Assembly: GCF_003047265.1 (NCBI RefSeq)
Contig: NZ_PZYY01000002.1
Location: forward strand, 62,001 to 126,000
Direction of reading: 5' to 3'
Source of the DNA: Nocardioides terrigena
GTDB taxonomy: Bacteria; Actinomycetota; Actinomycetes; Propionibacteriales; Nocardioidaceae
Length of the DNA: 64,000 bases
The notes beneath the pieces were generated by a model. That model had not been told where the DNA came from. It saw only the letters and a program-made list of their open reading frames with translations, and did not search any database. Position numbers and translations under genes: made by a program. Positions 8,106 through 16,701 of the stretch are shown one piece after another. Within the stretch, counting starts at the first letter, position 1, and every line of letters begins with the position of its first letter.

Positions 8106-9580
8106 CAGGCGTCCGCTCCCTTCAGGTACGCCGCCAGGCCGGGCAGGCCACCCTCGCGGCCGTAGCCCGACTCCTTGTAGCCGCCGAAGGGCGACGTCGG
8201 GTCGAACTTGTTGAACGTGTTGGCCCACACGACGCCGGCCCGCAGGTGGTTGGCCATCCAGAGGATGCGCGAGCCCTTGTCGGTCCAGACGCCGGCAGAG
8301 AGGCCGTACGGCGTGTTGTTGGCCTTCTCGACCGCCTCGGCGGGGGTGCGGAAGGTCAGCACCGACAGGACCGGCCCGAAGACCTCCTCGCGGGCGATGC
8401 GGTGGGCCTGGGTGACGCCGGTGAAGACGGTCGGCGGGAACCAGAAGCCCTGCGACGGCAGGTCGCACGCCGGCGACCAGCGCTCGCCGGCCCCGGCGAC
8501 CTCCTGCTCGCCGATGTCGGACAGCTCGCGGATCTTGGCCAGCTGCTCGGCCGAGTTGATGGCGCCGACGTCGGTGTTCTTGTCGAGGGGGTCGCCCACG
8601 CGCAGCGTTGCCATCCGGCGCTTGAGGCGCTCCATGACCTCGTCGGCGACGTTCTCCTGCACCAGCAGCCGGGAGCCCGCGCAGCAGACGTGGCCCTGGT
8701 TGAAGAAGATGCCGTTGACGATGCCCTCGACGGCCTGGTCGACCGGGGCGTCGTCGAAGACGATGTTGGCGGCCTTGCCGCCGAGCTCGAGGGTGACCTT
8801 CTTGCGGGTGCCGGCGACGGCACGCGCGATGGCCTTGCCGACCTCGGTGGAGCCGGTGAAGGCCACCTTGTCGACGTCCGGGTGGGACACGATCGCCTGG
8901 CCGGTCGCGCCGGCGCCGGTGACGATGTTGACCACGCCGGGCGGCAGGTCGGCCTGCTGGCAGATCTCCGCGAAGAGCAGCGCCGTCAGCGGCGTCGTCT
9001 CGGCGGGCTTGAGGACCACCGTGTTGCCCGCGGCCAGCGCGGGCGCGACCTTCCAGGCCAGCATCAGCAGCGGGAAGTTCCACGGGATGACCTGGCCGGC
9101 GACGCCGTGCGCCTGCGGGTTGGCGCCGAGGCCGGCGTGCTCGAGCTTGTCGGCCCAGCCGGCGTAGTAGAAGAAGTGCGCGGCGACGGTGGGGATGTCG
9201 ACGTCGCGGGACTCCTTGATCGGCTTGCCGTTGTCGATCGACTCGAGCACGGCGAGCTCGCGGCCGCGCTCCTGGATCAGCCGGGCGATGCGGAAGAGGT
9301 ACTTCGCGCGCTCGCTGCCGGGCATCCGCGACCAGACGCGGGTGTAGGCCCGCCGGGCGGCCTTGACCGCCAGGTCGACGTCGGCCTCGTCGGCCTCGGC
9401 GACCTCGGCGAGGACCTCCTCGGTCGACGGGCTGATCGTCTTGAAGCTCTTGCCGTGGCCGTCGACGAACTCGCCGTCGATGAACAGGCCATACGACGGC
9501 TTGATGTCGACGATGGAGCGCGACTCGGGGGCCGGGGCGTACTCGAAGAACGGGGTGGAGGTGTCGGGCACCTTGACCAT
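8105..9580 (-). CDS. NAD-dependent aldehyde dehydrogenase
   Basis: A full-length 491-residue aldehyde dehydrogenase. It has the NAD-binding IPWNFPLLM and FTGSTEVGK motifs, the general-base glutamate in TLELGGK, and the catalytic Cys299 in FFNQGHVCCAG. ATG 9580 starts 8 nt after the deoC stop, and the next gene overlaps by one base, so all three are one transcript. The neighbourhood suggests it oxidises the acetaldehyde released by DeoC. The substrate is inferred from context only, since sequence does not separate aldehyde preferences well. Confidence 0.93.
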   Translation of the reverse strand: MVKVPDTSTPFFEYAPAPESRSIVDIKPSYGLFIDGEFVDGHGKSFKTISPSTEEVLAEVAEADEADVDLAVKAARRAYTRVWSRMPGSERAKYLFRIARLIQERGRELAVLESIDNGKPIKESRDVDIPTVAAHFFYYAGWADKLEHAGLGANPQAHGVAGQVIPWNFPLLMLAWKVAPALAAGNTVVLKPAETTPLTALLFAEICQQADLPPGVVNIVTGAGATGQAIVSHPDVDKVAFTGSTEVGKAIARAVAGTRKKVTLELGGKAANIVFDDAPVDQAVEGIVNGIFFNQGHVCCAGSRLLVQENVADEVMERLKRRMATLRVGDPLDKNTDVGAINSAEQLAKIRELSDIGEQEVAGAGERWSPACDLPSQGFWFPPTVFTGVTQAHRIAREEVFGPVLSVLTFRTPAEAVEKANNTPYGLSAGVWTDKGSRILWMANHLRAGVVWANTFNKFDPTSPFGGYKESGYGREGGLPGLAAYLKGADA

Positions 9581-9588
9581 GATTCGCC

Positions 9589-10569
9589 TCAGTCCAGGGT
9601 GAAGTAGTCGGGACCGGAGTAGCGGCCGGTCTGCATCTTGGTGCGCTGCATCAGCAGGTCGTTGAGCAGCGTGGAGGCTCCGAAGCGGAACCAGTCGGGG
9701 TCGAGCCAGTCGGGACCGGCGACCTCGTTGACCATCACGAGGTACTTGATGGCGTCCTTGGACGTGCGGATGCCGCCGGCCGGCTTGACGCCGATCATCT
9801 GACCGGTCATCTCGCGGTAGTCGCGGACGGCCTCGAGCATGATCATCGTGACCGGCAGCGTGGCCGCCGGCTGCACCTTGCCGGTGGAGGTCTTGATGAA
9901 GTGGCCGCCGGCCATCATCGCGAGCCACGAGGCGCGGCGGACGTTGTCGTAGGTCTGCAGCTCGCCGGTCTCGAAGATGACCTTGAGGTGGGCACTGTGG
10001 CCATCAGGGCGGGCGCAGGCCTCGCGGACGGCGACGATCTCGTCGTACACCTGCTGGTAGCGACCGGAGAGGAACGCGCCCCGGTCGATGACCATGTCGA
10101 TCTCGTCCGCGCCCGCCTCGACGGCGTCGCGGGTGTCGGCCAGCTTGATGTCGAGGGCCGCGCGGCCGCTGGGGAACGCGGTGGCGACGGCGGCGACGTT
10201 GACGCCGGAGTCGCCGAGGGTCTGCTTGGCGGTCGCGACCATGTCGGGGTAGACGCAGACCGCGGCGGCGGCGGGGCAGGACGGGTCGGCGGGGTCGGGG
10301 CGCATCGCCTTGGAGGCCAGCGCGCGGACCTTGCCGTGGGTGTCCTGGCCCTCGAGCGTCGTCAGGTCGACCATCCGGATCGCGAGGTCGATGGCGAACG
10401 CCTTCGCGGTCGTCTTGATGGACCGGGTGCCCAGGCTGGCGGCGCGGGCCTCCGCGCCGACCTGGTCGACCCCGGGGAGGCCGTGGAGGAAGCGGCGCAG
10501 GGAGGACTCGGACGAGGTGATGTCGTCGAAGACCCCTGCACTCGCCGTTGAGGCAGAAGTGGTCGTCAC
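9589..10569 (-). CDS. deoC: Deoxyribose-phosphate aldolase
   Basis: Class I aldolase that cleaves 2-deoxyribose 5-phosphate to glyceraldehyde 3-phosphate and acetaldehyde. The 326-residue product belongs to the long form of the family (short forms are about 220). The Schiff-base Lys226 is in FIKTSTGK, and the second active-site lysine is in GVKPAGGIR. The GTG start is 6 nt after a TATGCT -10, so the operon mRNA is probably leaderless. First gene of deoC plus two aldehyde dehydrogenase-like genes; it completes the catabolic route begun by DeoA and PunA. Confidence 0.95.
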   Translation of the reverse strand: MTTTSASTASAGVFDDITSSESSLRRFLHGLPGVDQVGAEARAASLGTRSIKTTAKAFAIDLAIRMVDLTTLEGQDTHGKVRALASKAMRPDPADPSCPAAAAVCVYPDMVATAKQTLGDSGVNVAAVATAFPSGRAALDIKLADTRDAVEAGADEIDMVIDRGAFLSGRYQQVYDEIVAVREACARPDGHSAHLKVIFETGELQTYDNVRRASWLAMMAGGHFIKTSTGKVQPAATLPVTMIMLEAVRDYREMTGQMIGVKPAGGIRTSKDAIKYLVMVNEVAGPDWLDPDWFRFGASTLLNDLLMQRTKMQTGRYSGPDYFTLD

Positions 10570-10575
10570 CGACCC

Positions 10576-10581
10576 AGCATA
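10576..10581 (-). promoter_or_regulatory. -10 element (TATGCT) of the deoC operon
   Basis: TATGCT on the minus strand, 6 nt before the deoC GTG, with no Shine-Dalgarno sequence. Predicted leaderless promoter. Confidence 0.55.
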
Positions 10582-10634
10582 GGGTTGGTGACGGCCTCGT
10601 GGACAAACCGCGAGGACCCCCAGGAGGAGCGTGG

Positions 10635-11240
10635 ATGCAGCAGCAACCGGTGGAGCGGTTCGACCCGACGAGTGGACGCGTGACGGCCGTGCTGGTCCTC
10701 GTCCTCGCCGGTGTCGTGGTCGTCGCAGGGACGGTCGACGCGGGCTCGGTGCCCCTCCCGGTGCTGGCCGGTGCGGTGCTGGCCGCCGTGCTCGCCTGGG
10801 CCTCCATGCTGCGTCCCGCGCTGTGGGCCACGACCGAGCACCTCGTCATGCGCAACATGCTGGAGACCGTCCACGTGCCCCTCGCCGCGATCGAGCAGCT
10901 GGCCGTGCGGCAGGTGCTGGCGCTCAAGGCGGGGGAGAAGCGCTACGTCTCCACGGTCGTCGGGCGGCCGCTGCGCAAGGCGATGCGCACCGGCCGCTCC
11001 GGCCGCTCCGGCAGCGCGCCCGTCGAGGACGCGGCGCCGGCCCCGGGCCTGCCCTACGCGGACTTCGTCGAGCAGCGGCTCCACCAGCTGATGGAGGAGG
11101 CCCGCACGGCGGCGGGCGTGGAGTCCCTCTCCGACGAGCAGCTCGCGCTGGCCGCGGACGTACGCCGGGAGCCGGCCTGGGTGCCGATCGGCCTGACCGT
11201 GCTCTCGGCCGTGGCCTTCGTGGCGTCGCTGTTCGTCTGA
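10635..11240 (+). CDS. PH-like domain membrane protein
   Basis: A 201-residue protein with two N-terminal membrane helices (about residues 17-35 and 40-57), a region reading LWATTEHLVMRNMLETVHVPLAAIEQ that resembles bacterial PH domains of the DUF2581/bPH6 type, a charged cytoplasmic stretch and a final C-terminal helix. ATG 10635 has a strong AGGAGG seven bases upstream, unlike the leaderless genes nearby. The function is unknown. It lies divergent from deoC and just before the CAP-domain gene. Confidence 0.75.
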   Translation: MQQQPVERFDPTSGRVTAVLVLVLAGVVVVAGTVDAGSVPLPVLAGAVLAAVLAWASMLRPALWATTEHLVMRNMLETVHVPLAAIEQLAVRQVLALKAGEKRYVSTVVGRPLRKAMRTGRSGRSGSAPVEDAAPAPGLPYADFVEQRLHQLMEEARTAAGVESLSDEQLALAADVRREPAWVPIGLTVLSAVAFVASLFV

Positions 11241-11271
11241 CACCGGCGCCGCCCGAGTGGACAATGCGCGC

Positions 11272-12171
11272 ATGCCCCGTCCGTCCGCCGTCCTGCGTCC
11301 TCGCGCTCTGCGTGGCGTCCTGCTCTTGGTGCTGCCCCTCGTCGTGGCCGCACTGGTGACGGTGCCGCTCGTCGGGACCTCCGGCGCGGGCCCACGCACG
11401 AGCGTGGCCGGGTGGTCGTCGGGCACGGTGAGCGTCGGCGCGGGTGACGTGCTCACGTTCCGGGTCGTGGTGCGCAGCCCCGGCCGCGCCCGCGTCCGGA
11501 TGGTCCGGCTGCAGAGCCGTGCGCGGCCCACGGGCGCGTGGAGCTCGTCCCGCTGGAGCGGTACGTCGCGGCGCGGGGTCGTCCGGCTGCGCTGGTCGGC
11601 ACCGGGTCCCGACACCTCCCGGTGGCTGCGCGTCCAGGTGCGTCGTGCCACGGGATCTCCGGCGACCGTCACGCGGGCCAAGCGGGTGGTGGTCGCTCCG
11701 GAGCCGGAGGGCACGACGTCGACTCCCACTCCGGAGCCGTCCGACGAGGGGTTCGCCCAGGACGTGCTCCGTCTCACCAACGCGGCCCGGTCGGTGGCGC
11801 GGACGTGCGGCGACACGGCGTACCCCGCCGTCCCCCCGGTCACGGGCGACGGGCGTCTCGACGCAGCCGCGGACGCGCACGCCGTCGACATGGGGACCCG
11901 GGACTACTTCTCGCACACCTCGCTCGGCGACGGCCGCTCTCCGGGCGACCGGATCACGGCCGCGGGCTACACCTGGAGGACCTACGGCGAGAACATCGCG
12001 GCGGGCTACGGCTCCCCGGGCGCCGTGGTCCAGGGGTGGCTGGACAGCGCCGGTCACTGCCGCAACCTGATGAACCCCGCGTTCACCCAGCTCGGCGTCG
12101 GGCACGCCGACGTGCCGGGGTCGACGTACGACGACTACTGGGTGCAGAACTTCGCGGCACCGGCCGCCTGA
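11272..12171 (+). CDS. Secreted CAP (SCP/PR-1) domain protein
   Basis: A 299-residue exported protein. The N-terminus is basic followed by a long hydrophobic stretch (signal peptide or anchor). A Ser/Arg/Val-rich middle segment, probably a beta domain, precedes the CAP domain in the last 140 residues. CAP hallmarks are YFSHTSLG, YGENIAAGYG, a VQGWLDSAGHCRNLMNP stretch and a final WVQNFA; the His and Glu residues of the CAP cavity are present. ATG 11272 follows GACAAT by 6 nt. Bacterial CAP proteins are secreted but mostly of unknown function. Confidence 0.88.
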   Translation: MPRPSAVLRPRALRGVLLLVLPLVVAALVTVPLVGTSGAGPRTSVAGWSSGTVSVGAGDVLTFRVVVRSPGRARVRMVRLQSRARPTGAWSSSRWSGTSRRGVVRLRWSAPGPDTSRWLRVQVRRATGSPATVTRAKRVVVAPEPEGTTSTPTPEPSDEGFAQDVLRLTNAARSVARTCGDTAYPAVPPVTGDGRLDAAADAHAVDMGTRDYFSHTSLGDGRSPGDRITAAGYTWRTYGENIAAGYGSPGAVVQGWLDSAGHCRNLMNPAFTQLGVGHADVPGSTYDDYWVQNFAAPAA

Positions 12172-12178
12172 CGGGACC

Positions 12179-13837
12179 TCAGAGCCCGGCCGCGGCCTTG
12201 ATGTCCGCACCGATCGCGTCGAGCCGGCCGGCCGCAGCGATGCGCGCCGCGTCCACGCCGTCCTCCGGGTCGACCGGGACGACCACCTCGAGGTAGCACT
12301 TGACCTTGGGCTCGGTGCCGCTCGGGCGCACGATCACCCGGGCGCCGTCCGCCAGGGAGTAGCGCAGGCCGTCGGTGGGCGGCAGGGCGTCGCTGCCCAG
12401 CGAGAGGTCGTCGACACGCTGCACGGCGAGCCCGCCGAGCGTCGTGGGCGGCGTGGTGCGCAGCCGCTCCATGGTCGCGGGGATCTCCGAGAGGTCGTCG
12501 AAGCGCACCGAGACCTGGTCGGTGGCGTGCAGGCCGTGCTCGAGGGCGATGTCGTCGAGGAGGTCGGTGAGGCCCCGGCCCTCGGCCTTCGCGGCGGCGG
12601 CCAGCTCGCACACCAGCACCAGCGCGGAGACGCCGTCCTTGTCGCGCACGTGCTCGGGGTCGACGCAGTAGCCCAGCGCCTCCTCGTAGCCGAACGCGAG
12701 GCCCTCGACGCGGCCGATCCACTTGAAGCCGGTCAGCGTCTCCTCGTGGGGCTGGCCGGCGGCCGCCGCCATCTTGGCCAGCAGCGACGACGAGACGATG
12801 GAGTTCGCGTAGGTGCCGTGCTTGCCGCGGCTCAGCAGGTGGTGGCCGAGCAGCGCCCCCACCTCGTCGCCGCGCAGCATCCGCCAGCCGTGCGGGCCTG
12901 GGACCGCGACGGCGCAGCGGTCGGCGTCGGGGTCGTTGGCCACCACGATGTCGGCGCCCTTGGCGGCCGCGAGGGCCATCGCGAGGTCCATCGCGCCCGG
13001 CTCCTCCGGGTTGGGGAAGACGACGGTGGGGAAGTCCGGGTCGGGGTGCTCCTGCTCCTCGACGACGTGCGGCGCGGCGAAGCCGGCCGTCTCCAGCGCC
13101 TGCGCGACCGCCGTGCCGCCGACGCCGTGCAGGGGCGTGTAGACGGTGACGAGGTCGCGCGGGCCGTCGCCGGCGAGCTCGGCCACGGTGTCGAGGTAGC
13201 GGTCGACGATCTGCTCGTCGACGACCTTGCCGGGACCCCCGCGGGGTACGTCGGCCAGCGCACCGACGGCGGCGATCCGCTCGGCGATGCCGGTGTCGGC
13301 GGGCGGCACGATCTGGCTGCCGTCCCCGAGGTAGACCTTGTAGCCGTTGTCCTGGGGCGGGTTGTGGCTGGCGGTGACCATCACGCCCGCCACGCAGCCG
13401 AGCTCGCGGATCGCGTAGGCCAGCAGCGGGGTGGGCAACGGCCGGGGCAGGGTCATGGCCTTGAAGCCGGCGCCGGTCATGACCTCGGCGGTGTCCCGGG
13501 CGAAGACGTCGCTGTTGTGCCGGGCGTCGTACCCGATGACGACGGTGCCGCCGGCGGCGCCGGTGTCGCGGAGGTAGGCCGCCAGCCCGGCCGCGGCGCG
13601 GATGACGACGACCCGGTTCATCCGGTGGGGGCCTGCGCCGAGGGCGCCACGCAGCCCGGCCGTGCCGAACTCCAGCGTCCCGGCGAAGCGGTCGGCGAGG
13701 TCGGCGGGGTCGCCGCCCGCCTCGACGTCGGCGACGACGGCCTCCAGCTCGGCACGGGTGGCCGGGTCGGGGTCCTCGGCCGCCCAGGCGCGGGCGCGGT
13801 CGATCAGGGTGCTGCGGTCCTCGGTGGCGGTGCTCAT
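12179..13837 (-). CDS. Phosphoglucomutase/phosphomannomutase family (probable phosphopentomutase)
   Basis: A 552-residue alpha-D-phosphohexomutase. The catalytic Ser157 is in TASHNP, the metal loop is DPDADR, the sugar loop appears as GYEEALG and the phosphate loop as RPSGTEPK. It matches in length and neighbours the gene called pmmB in mycobacteria, where it sits beside punA. In this nucleoside setting it may convert deoxyribose 1-phosphate to the 5-phosphate, a role shown for some members of this superfamily; a hexose substrate is equally possible. ATG is 6 nt after TACCGT, so leaderless. Confidence 0.9.
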   Translation of the reverse strand: MSTATEDRSTLIDRARAWAAEDPDPATRAELEAVVADVEAGGDPADLADRFAGTLEFGTAGLRGALGAGPHRMNRVVVIRAAAGLAAYLRDTGAAGGTVVIGYDARHNSDVFARDTAEVMTGAGFKAMTLPRPLPTPLLAYAIRELGCVAGVMVTASHNPPQDNGYKVYLGDGSQIVPPADTGIAERIAAVGALADVPRGGPGKVVDEQIVDRYLDTVAELAGDGPRDLVTVYTPLHGVGGTAVAQALETAGFAAPHVVEEQEHPDPDFPTVVFPNPEEPGAMDLAMALAAAKGADIVVANDPDADRCAVAVPGPHGWRMLRGDEVGALLGHHLLSRGKHGTYANSIVSSSLLAKMAAAAGQPHEETLTGFKWIGRVEGLAFGYEEALGYCVDPEHVRDKDGVSALVLVCELAAAAKAEGRGLTDLLDDIALEHGLHATDQVSVRFDDLSEIPATMERLRTTPPTTLGGLAVQRVDDLSLGSDALPPTDGLRYSLADGARVIVRPSGTEPKVKCYLEVVVPVDPEDGVDAARIAAAGRLDAIGADIKAAAGL

Positions 13838-13843
13838 GGGGGC

Positions 13844-13849
13844 ACGGTA
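13844..13849 (-). promoter_or_regulatory. -10 element (TACCGT) of the phosphohexomutase gene
   Basis: TACCGT on the minus strand with 6 nt to the ATG at 13837 and no ribosome binding site. Predicted leaderless promoter. Confidence 0.5.
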
Positions 13850-13898
13850 TCGGCGGGGGAGCGGGTGAGTGCTCCCCGGACGGGAATCGACGGCGTCG

Positions 13899-15258
13899 TC
13901 AGCCCGCGAGGACGTAGTCGATCGTCAAGGGAGGGATGTCCCGGTCCCGGATGCGCGCCACCGGCGGTGGTCGGGTGGCGATGCTGTGGCCGGTCGGGCT
14001 GGTGGTCACCACGCCCCCGTCCGGCCCCGGTCTCGCCCGCCAGCCCGGCGTGTCCTTGGCGTAGTTGCAGGCCTCGCACAGGCCCTGGGCGTTGTCCGCG
14101 GCGGTCGGTCCCTCGTCGGCGTGCCGGCGCGGGTGGTCGACGTGCCGGATGGGTGCGTCGCACCAGGGGGTCCGGCAGACCCGGTCACGCAACCGGACGA
14201 AGCGGGCGAGACCGCCGCGGAAGCTCCGCCCGCGTGCGTCCATGGAAACCAGCTCACCGGTCGCGGGGCTCGCGTAGAGACGACGGAGCCAGATCCTCTC
14301 GTCGCGATCGCACGCGCCCACCACGATCTCCCTGGCCAGCTCGGCCGGGATGGGGCCGAAGCCGTCGAGGTGGGCAGGCTCGTCGGCGTCACCGAAGAGG
14401 GCCGCGTCGCTCATGACCAGCCCGAGAGACACTCCCGGAGATCCGGCCGTGCCGCCGGCGCCGCCTCGTACGCCCTCCACCAGCGTGTCGGCCATCACCT
14501 GCGCGCGGGACCGCTCGTCGCCGGCCGCCCGGGCGGCGTCGGCGGACCGGGTCAATGCGGCGAGGACGGCAACGCCGTCCTTCACGGGAAGGAGCGCGGT
14601 CAGGTAGGTCATGGTGTCCGGGGCCGGTCGCAGGGTGACCCGCCTCTCGGACTCCGCCCGCCGACGCCGCGCGACGAGGGCGGCGGCGTCGAGACGGGCG
14701 ACCTCCCTGAGGCAGGCTCCGGCCAGCTCGCGGTCCCCCATCGCCTCGAGGGCCGAGGGGTCCCCGGCGACCACCTCGTCCACGACCATCCGGTCGGCGA
14801 GCGAGAGGCAGGCGGTCTCACGGGCGACGATCGTCGCCTTCCATTCGGTGATGCGGCCCGCCCGCCAGGCCGACCACGTGTGCGGCAGCTCGCGGGCGAC
14901 GACCTTGGCCAGGCCGAGGTGCTGACGGCCGCGGTGCGGCGACTCCCGCCGGGCCCGCCCCACCTGGTCGGCCACGCCTGCTCCCTGCCTGGCTGCCGGG
15001 ACGCCGGCGTCGGCCTGGGCGGCCCGCTGCGACTCGTCGAGCTCGCGGGAGAGGTGGGCCTGGGCCGCCGTCACGACGCACCCGAGTCGCTCGAGCGCCC
15101 GGAGCGCGTCGATGCGCTCGGCGTCGTCCAGGCCGCTCGCGGCCTCCAGTCGGGAGGACAGGGCAAACGGTCCAGGCCTCGACGTCCGACGCGCACAGCA
15201 CGGCCTGGCGACCCGTGGTGGGGCCGCTCGGTGCGTGAGCCGGATCGATGTCGAACAT
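13899..15258 (-). CDS. DUF222/13E12-type HNH endonuclease protein, apparent frameshift near the start
   Basis: An HNH-family protein of the DUF222 (13E12 repeat) type, about 452 residues if repaired. The DUF222 region fills most of the chain; the C-terminus carries RDRVCRTPWCDAPIRHVDH and LCEACNYAK, the Cys pairs and His of an HNH nuclease. The natural ATG (15258) lies in the centre of an SOS box and opens with MFDIDPAHAP, but this frame leaves the conserved one after about 30 codons. Removing one A from AAA at 15165-15167 joins them as WTVALSSRLEAASGL. In the uninterrupted frame the only starts lie upstream of the SOS box and give an unnatural peptide. A real frameshift or an assembly error are both possible. 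Paralogue of 45041-46414. Confidence 0.8.
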
Positions 15259-15266
15259 ATGTTCGA
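15251..15266. promoter_or_regulatory. LexA binding site (SOS box)
   Basis: TCGAACATATGTTCGA, a perfect 16-bp palindrome matching the actinobacterial SOS box consensus TCGAAC-N4-GTTCGA. The ATG of the HNH gene lies inside it, so LexA binding would block initiation directly. The same site occurs before the second DUF222-HNH gene. Confidence 0.85.
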
Positions 15267-15343
15267 TTCTACCCGCTCGCGCACGCCGTGGGAAGCGGTG
15301 CAGGCGGGCCTGGGGAGAAGTCGGGCCACGTCTCGTCACGGGC

Positions 15344-15349
15344 TAGATT
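15344..15349 (+). promoter_or_regulatory. -10 element (TAGATT) of the DUF2252 gene
   Basis: TAGATT ends 6 nt before the ATG at 15356, with no ribosome binding site. Predicted leaderless promoter. Confidence 0.55.
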
Positions 15350-15355
15350 GCCCGC

Positions 15356-16675
15356 ATGTCACCGTCGAGCACCACCGCCCGCACCGACACGATCATCGAG
15401 GTCATCCGGGAGGCGTTCGCCCCTCTCATGCGGGCCGACCCCGTGGCCTTCCGGGCGAAGTACCGCAAGATGGCGCTGGACCCGCACGCCTTCTACCGCG
15501 GCTCGGCGTGCCTCTACTACAGCGACGTGACGCAGGAGCCCGACGAGTGGTCCCGGCACGGCGCCGAGCGGATCTGGATCCACGGCGACCTGCACGTGGA
15601 GAACTTCGGCACCTACCTCAACTCCGACGGCCGGCTGATCTTCGACATCAACGACTTCGACGAGGCCTACCTCGGCCGCTTCGTGTGGGACCTGCAGCGC
15701 TTCGCCGCCAGCCTCGCGCTGATCGGCTGGCAGAAGGCGCTGCCGGAGGACGCCGTGCGCAAGCTGATCGGCCGCTACCTGCGCTCCTACCTGTCCCAGG
15801 TGGACCACTACGCCGGCACCGAGGAGGACGACGACTTCTCCCTCAACCTCGAGAACGCCGACGGGCCCGTGCTGGTGGCCCTCGAGCGAGCGAGGGCGCT
15901 GCGTCGCGCCGACCTGCTCGACGAGGTGACCGTGCTGACCAAGGGCGCCCGGCGCTTCATCGAGGACGGGACGGCGCGTCGCCTCGGCCGGGACGAGCGC
16001 GACAAGGTGGTCGCGGCGTTCCACTCCTACCTCGACACCATCCCGCAGTCCAAGCGCTTCGACCGGGCGCTGTTCTACGAGCTGCGCGACGTGGTCGGCA
16101 AGTCCGGCTTCGGGATCGGCAGCGCCGGCCTCCCGGCGTACAACATCCTCGTCGAGGGCTACAGCCAGGCGCTGGACAACGACGTCGTGCTGTCGATGAA
16201 GCAGGCCAACGTCCCGGCGGTCTCGCGCTTCGTCGACACCGCCGATGTGGACGCCTACTTCACGCACGAGGGCCACCGGACGTCGGTGAGCCAGCGGGCG
16301 CTGCAGGTCCACACCGACCCGCTGCTCGGCTACACCGACATCGACGGCACGGGCTTCGTGGTGAGCGAGGTGTCGCCGTACGAGGTCGACCTCGACTGGT
16401 CCAACATCAACGAGCCCGAGGACATGCGCGCCGTGGTCGGCCTGCTCGGTCGGGCCACCGCCAAGATCCACTGCGCCTCCGACGAGGACAGCGACCAGGA
16501 CCTGGTCGACATCCAGGTCGAGAAGGCCATCGTCGACTCGCTGAAGGGCCGACGCCGCGAGTTCGGCGACTGGCTCTGCCAGTGGGGCATCGACTACGCG
16601 ATGCGGGTCCGCGATGACCACTCGCTGTTCGTCGACGCCTTCCGCGAGGGCCGGATGGGGATGGCCTCGACCTGA
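15356..16675 (+). CDS. DUF2252 family protein (kinase-like fold)
   Basis: A 439-residue cytoplasmic protein of the DUF2252 family. The motif H76-G-D78-L-H-V-E-N-F-G followed by FDINDFDEA resembles the catalytic HxDxxxxN and DxD loops of aminoglycoside-phosphotransferase-like kinases, so ATP-dependent phosphotransfer is plausible. The family substrate is not known to me. Length is normal and the gene stands alone. The stop codon is inside a hairpin shared with the convergent aldo/keto reductase gene. Confidence 0.85.
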   Translation: MSPSSTTARTDTIIEVIREAFAPLMRADPVAFRAKYRKMALDPHAFYRGSACLYYSDVTQEPDEWSRHGAERIWIHGDLHVENFGTYLNSDGRLIFDINDFDEAYLGRFVWDLQRFAASLALIGWQKALPEDAVRKLIGRYLRSYLSQVDHYAGTEEDDDFSLNLENADGPVLVALERARALRRADLLDEVTVLTKGARRFIEDGTARRLGRDERDKVVAAFHSYLDTIPQSKRFDRALFYELRDVVGKSGFGIGSAGLPAYNILVEGYSQALDNDVVLSMKQANVPAVSRFVDTADVDAYFTHEGHRTSVSQRALQVHTDPLLGYTDIDGTGFVVSEVSPYEVDLDWSNINEPEDMRAVVGLLGRATAKIHCASDEDSDQDLVDIQVEKAIVDSLKGRRREFGDWLCQWGIDYAMRVRDDHSLFVDAFREGRMGMAST

Positions 16676-16701
16676 GGCCACCCCCGAGCGGTGGCCTCAG
16701 G
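16671..16701. terminator. Bidirectional hairpin spanning both stop codons
   Basis: A perfect 11-bp stem (CCTGAGGCCAC / GTGGCCTCAGG) with a 9-nt loop. The left arm contains the TGA of the DUF2252 gene and the right arm the stop of the aldo/keto reductase gene. There is no T-run; in GC-rich actinobacteria such stems can still terminate. Confidence 0.6.

Noticed and set aside
13899..15258. DUF222-HNH gene as a transposase
   Set aside because: It has nuclease motifs and SOS control but no terminal inverted repeats, target duplication or DDE/serine recombinase motifs.
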